Source: an uncultured Prevotella sp. (GTDB lineage: Bacteria > Bacteroidota > Bacteroidia > Bacteroidales > Bacteroidaceae). From it: a stretch of 64,000 nt of DNA. Made by a program: the position numbers and the translations under genes. Of the stretch, positions 62,176 through 64,000 are shown piece after piece; within the stretch, counting starts at the first letter, position 1, and the number at the start of each line of letters is the position of its first letter. The notes under the pieces were generated by a model. It did no database searches and was not told the DNA's origin. It was given only the letters and a program-made list of their open reading frames with translations. The DNA is taken from assembly GCA_944320235.1 (NCBI GenBank), contig CALUGQ010000007.1, positions 55,335 to 119,334 on the forward strand, given 5' to 3'.

Positions 62176-63267
62176 CTACACGTACTCGTCGCCGTGCTCC
62201 ATCTTCACCTTGTTGACATACTTGCGCACGAGGGCCGACGAGTCGCCTTTCTTGCAGATGAAGAGCACGCCGCCCTCCTCGGCCACGATGTACCCGTCGA
62301 GCCCGTTGATTACGGCCAGCTTGCCCTTGGGCAGCTTTATCACGTTGTCGCGGCAGTCCTCGAGCATCACGTCAGAGTCGATGGTTACATTGTCGTCGGC
62401 GTTCTTGTGCATGCACTCGTAGATGGAGTGCCACGTGCCGAGGTCGGCCCAGCCGAAGTCGCACTTCATCACGCACACACCCTGGCTGCGCTCGAGTATG
62501 GCGCAGTCGATGGAGAGGTTGGGGTAGGAGGCGTAGTGCTCGCGGATGAATGCCAGCGTGTCGTCCACCGTGCGGTTGCCGAGCCCCTCCTCGTTGCGGT
62601 GGGCGTCGCGGAACAGGCGGCAGAAGTTGTTGTAGAAGTTGCGCGCGCTCGAAAGGAACAGCCCCGTGTTCCATAGGAACTCGCCGCTCTCCATGAACAC
62701 GCGGGCGAAGTCGCGCTCGGGCTTCTCTGTGAACGAACGCACGCTGAACACCCCCTCGGCGTCGCACTGCCGCTCGCCCGCCTGTATGTAGCCGTATCCC
62801 GGCTCAGGCCGAGTAGGCTTCACGCCCATGGAGAGCATTATGTCGTGCGAGGCCACGAAAGCCAGCCCGCGCTCCACATCGCCGGCAAAGGCCGCCTCGT
62901 CGAGCACGAACTGGTCTGACGGCGTGACGATGATGCCCGCCGCAGGGTTGCGCTTGTACACCTCGGCTGCGGCCCAGCCCACGCACGGGGCGGTGTTGCG
63001 GTTTATCTGCTCCACGAGCACATTGCCATCATGCACGGCAGGAAGCTGCTCGCGCACGAACCCGGCGTAGTCGCGGTTGGTGCATATCAGTATGTTCTCG
63101 GTGGGGATGAGCTTGGCAAAGCGGTCATACGTGGCTTGGAGCTGAGTGCGCCCCGTGCCGAAGAAGTCGATGAACTGCTTGGGCTTCTTCTCCCGGCTGC
63201 ACGGCCACAGCCTGCGGCCTTTGCCGCCAGCAAGGATAACACAGTAATTATTTAGTTTTTTTTCCAT
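62176..63267 (-). CDS. manC: Mannose-1-phosphate guanylyltransferase
   Basis: 363 residues from ATG 63267 (MEKKLNNYCVILAGGKGRRL). The upstream open frame to 63657 runs through tandem-repeat DNA and is not coding. The nucleotidyltransferase signature GGKGRRLWPCSREKKPKQF (about 14-32) is followed by NRNTAPCVG, TPSDQFV and FTEKPERDFA. It makes GDP-mannose from mannose-1-phosphate and GTP, feeding capsule, lipopolysaccharide or protein glycan synthesis. It lacks the isomerase half of bifunctional enzymes. It stands alone on the minus strand. Confidence 0.93.
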   Translation of the reverse strand: MEKKLNNYCVILAGGKGRRLWPCSREKKPKQFIDFFGTGRTQLQATYDRFAKLIPTENILICTNRDYAGFVREQLPAVHDGNVLVEQINRNTAPCVGWAAAEVYKRNPAAGIIVTPSDQFVLDEAAFAGDVERGLAFVASHDIMLSMGVKPTRPEPGYGYIQAGERQCDAEGVFSVRSFTEKPERDFARVFMESGEFLWNTGLFLSSARNFYNNFCRLFRDAHRNEEGLGNRTVDDTLAFIREHYASYPNLSIDCAILERSQGVCVMKCDFGWADLGTWHSIYECMHKNADDNVTIDSDVMLEDCRDNVIKLPKGKLAVINGLDGYIVAEEGGVLFICKKGDSSALVRKYVNKVKMEHGDEYV

Positions 63268-63490
63268 AGGATATGATAAGCTTTGGTTTCGTCGTCTGTA
63301 GCCGCTCGGTGTCTGCGGCCTGCGCCGGGTGGCCATCGCCTTCCGTTGCGTCACGCTTGCGGCCCACGGCCTGCCTGTGCGGCCCCCGTGGGCCGCAAGC
63401 TTTTGCCGCCGTGGCAACTGCTGGCGGCAACTCCGCCTCACTGGAATCACCGGCCGCCGTGACATCTGTTTCTGCCTGCGGGCGGGAATG

Positions 63491-63750
63491 GCCTGTGCCT
63501 CCCTTGGCAGCTTTCCTGTCGGCATCGTGTGGCCGGCGTTCCCTGTCGTTTCGGGTAGCCTGTGCCTCCCTTGGCAGCTTTCCTGTCGGCATCGTGTGGC
63601 AGGCGTTCCTGCCGTTTCGGGTAGCCTGTGCCTTCCTTGGCAGCTCCCCGTCGGCATCGTGTGGCCGGCGTTCCCTGTCGTTTCGGGTAGCCTGTGCCTT
63701 CCTTGGCAGCTCCCCGTCGGCGTCGTGTGGCCGGCATTCCCTGTTTATGC
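63491..63750. repeat. Tandem 66-67 bp repeat upstream of the guanylyltransferase gene (about four copies)
   Basis: Copies start at 63491, 63558, 63624 and 63690 (GCCTGTGCCTCCCTTGGCAG, then a segment with TCGGCATCGTGTGGCCGGCG). They differ at a few positions. All frames through the repeat are open and code only repeated peptides. The unit length is about three times 22. The rest of the 588-base gap (63268-63490) shows no structure I recognise apart from GC-rich sequence. Confidence 0.9.
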
Positions 63751-63810
63751 CCACTAAGTTACTGATTAAAAGTGAAACGGACAAGGATTTTAAGTTTTTT
63801 GAATGAAAAA

Positions 63811-63841
63811 TTTGCTAATTCGGATTTTATGTGTATCTTTG
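63811..63841 (+). promoter_or_regulatory. Promoter of tRNA-Leu (TTTG-N19-TATCTTTG)
   Basis: TTTG at 63811-63814 and TATCTTTG at 63834-63841, 19 bases apart; the tRNA starts 15 bases later. Confidence 0.88.
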
Positions 63842-63855
63842 CACCCACAAAACTG

Positions 63856-63937
63856 GCCCAGATGGCGGAATCGGTAGACGCGCTGGTCTCAAACACCAGT
63901 GGAGCAATCCATCCCGGTTCGATCCCGGGTCTGGGTA
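63856..63937 (+). tRNA. tRNA-Leu (anticodon CAA), CCA not encoded
   Basis: Acceptor GCCCAGA pairs with TCTGGGT. Anticodon stem CTGGT/ACCAG has loop CTCAAAC, giving anticodon CAA. A long variable arm follows, as expected for Leu. T arm is CCCGG/CCGGG around TTCGATC. After discriminator A the sequence is CTT, so CCA is added enzymatically. Confidence 0.95.
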
Positions 63938-63941
63938 CTTC

Positions 63942-63983
63942 AAACCCTTGGTAATCAACTGATTATCAAGGGTTTCTCTTTTT
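63942..63983 (+). terminator. Terminator of tRNA-Leu
   Basis: 16-bp arms AAACCCTTGGTAATCA / TGATTATCAAGGGTTT with one mismatch and a 2-base loop, followed by CTCTTTTT. Confidence 0.9.
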
Positions 63984-64000
63984 ATCGGGCGTACTAAAAG

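Noticed and set aside
63248-63806. Proteins with repeated motifs upstream of manC
   Set aside because: All frames through the 66-bp tandem repeat are open on both strands and encode only the repeat; manC homology begins at 63267.
63772-63954. 60-residue frame near the window end
   Set aside because: Its translation (MAESVDALVSNTSGAIHPG) is the typical translation of a tRNA-Leu gene.

Overview
The window is GC-rich (about 60% by eye) chromosomal DNA from a member of the Bacteroidota, most likely order Bacteroidales and perhaps a Prevotella-like genus. The evidence is a SusC/SusD pair, GH97, PL10 and PL1 polysaccharide-degrading enzymes, several secreted proteins ending in a type IX (Por) sorting-like domain, anSME-type radical SAM and Omp28-like proteins, and promoters of the Bacteroidota type (TTTG, 19-20 bp, TAnnTTTG). 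The genus is inference. Most of the window is core genome; I see no prophage, transposase, integrative element or CRISPR-cas locus.

Layout. 1-3383: carbohydrate-active genes (SGNH hydrolase end, polysaccharide deacetylase, GH97). 3840-7273: small HTH protein, tRNA-Gln, O-methyltransferase, aroQ, xerD. 7612-12374: very large secreted protein and a PL10 pectate lyase. 12502-17860: psd, divergent from dnaE-trxA-small acidic protein. 18321-26137: acyl-CoA synthetase, prfB, a 50-residue membrane protein, CYTH protein, VanZ protein, Na+-symporter, HhH protein, radical SAM maturase. 26564-37072: four consecutive large secreted proteins. 37581-40344: tlpA-like, folP, cdaA, membrane protein. 40511-43263: ackA and pta on the minus strand, separated by a frameshifted four-helix-bundle gene inside AT-rich repeats. 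43969-51885: secreted helical protein, SusC, SusD and two secreted phosphatases. 51971-53112 (minus): lpxH and a DUF59 Fe-S factor. 53644-57461: murF, ThiF/MoeB-like, polytopic membrane protein. 57668-60667: multidomain PL1 pectate lyase. 61140-63267: greA, HIT protein, mannose-1-phosphate guanylyltransferase. 63856-63937: tRNA-Leu.

How the genes fit together. The surface proteins (SusC/D, PL1, PL10, GH97, deacetylase, the secreted cluster) suggest a glycan-foraging or host-associated lifestyle with some capacity for pectin. The SusC/D pair sits directly before two secreted phosphatases, so its ligand may be phosphorylated. The remaining genes are housekeeping: replication, translation release, envelope synthesis, folate, c-di-AMP and acetate metabolism.

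The most unusual structure is outside the genes. Eight intergenic regions carry short tandem arrays whose units share a near-palindromic core, ACGGCCYGT, at an exact 22-bp period followed by a variable half. Most arrays end in a shared tail resembling CCAGGCTGTTGG. There are about 30 units in this 64 kb, and I cannot assign them to a known element. Other structures worth a look are a terminator-like hairpin in the greA leader, AT-rich hairpin-bearing repeats, a 176-bp element with terminal inverted repeats, a 66-67 bp tandem repeat upstream of the guanylyltransferase gene, and a 19-bp duplication at the 3' end of tRNA-Gln.
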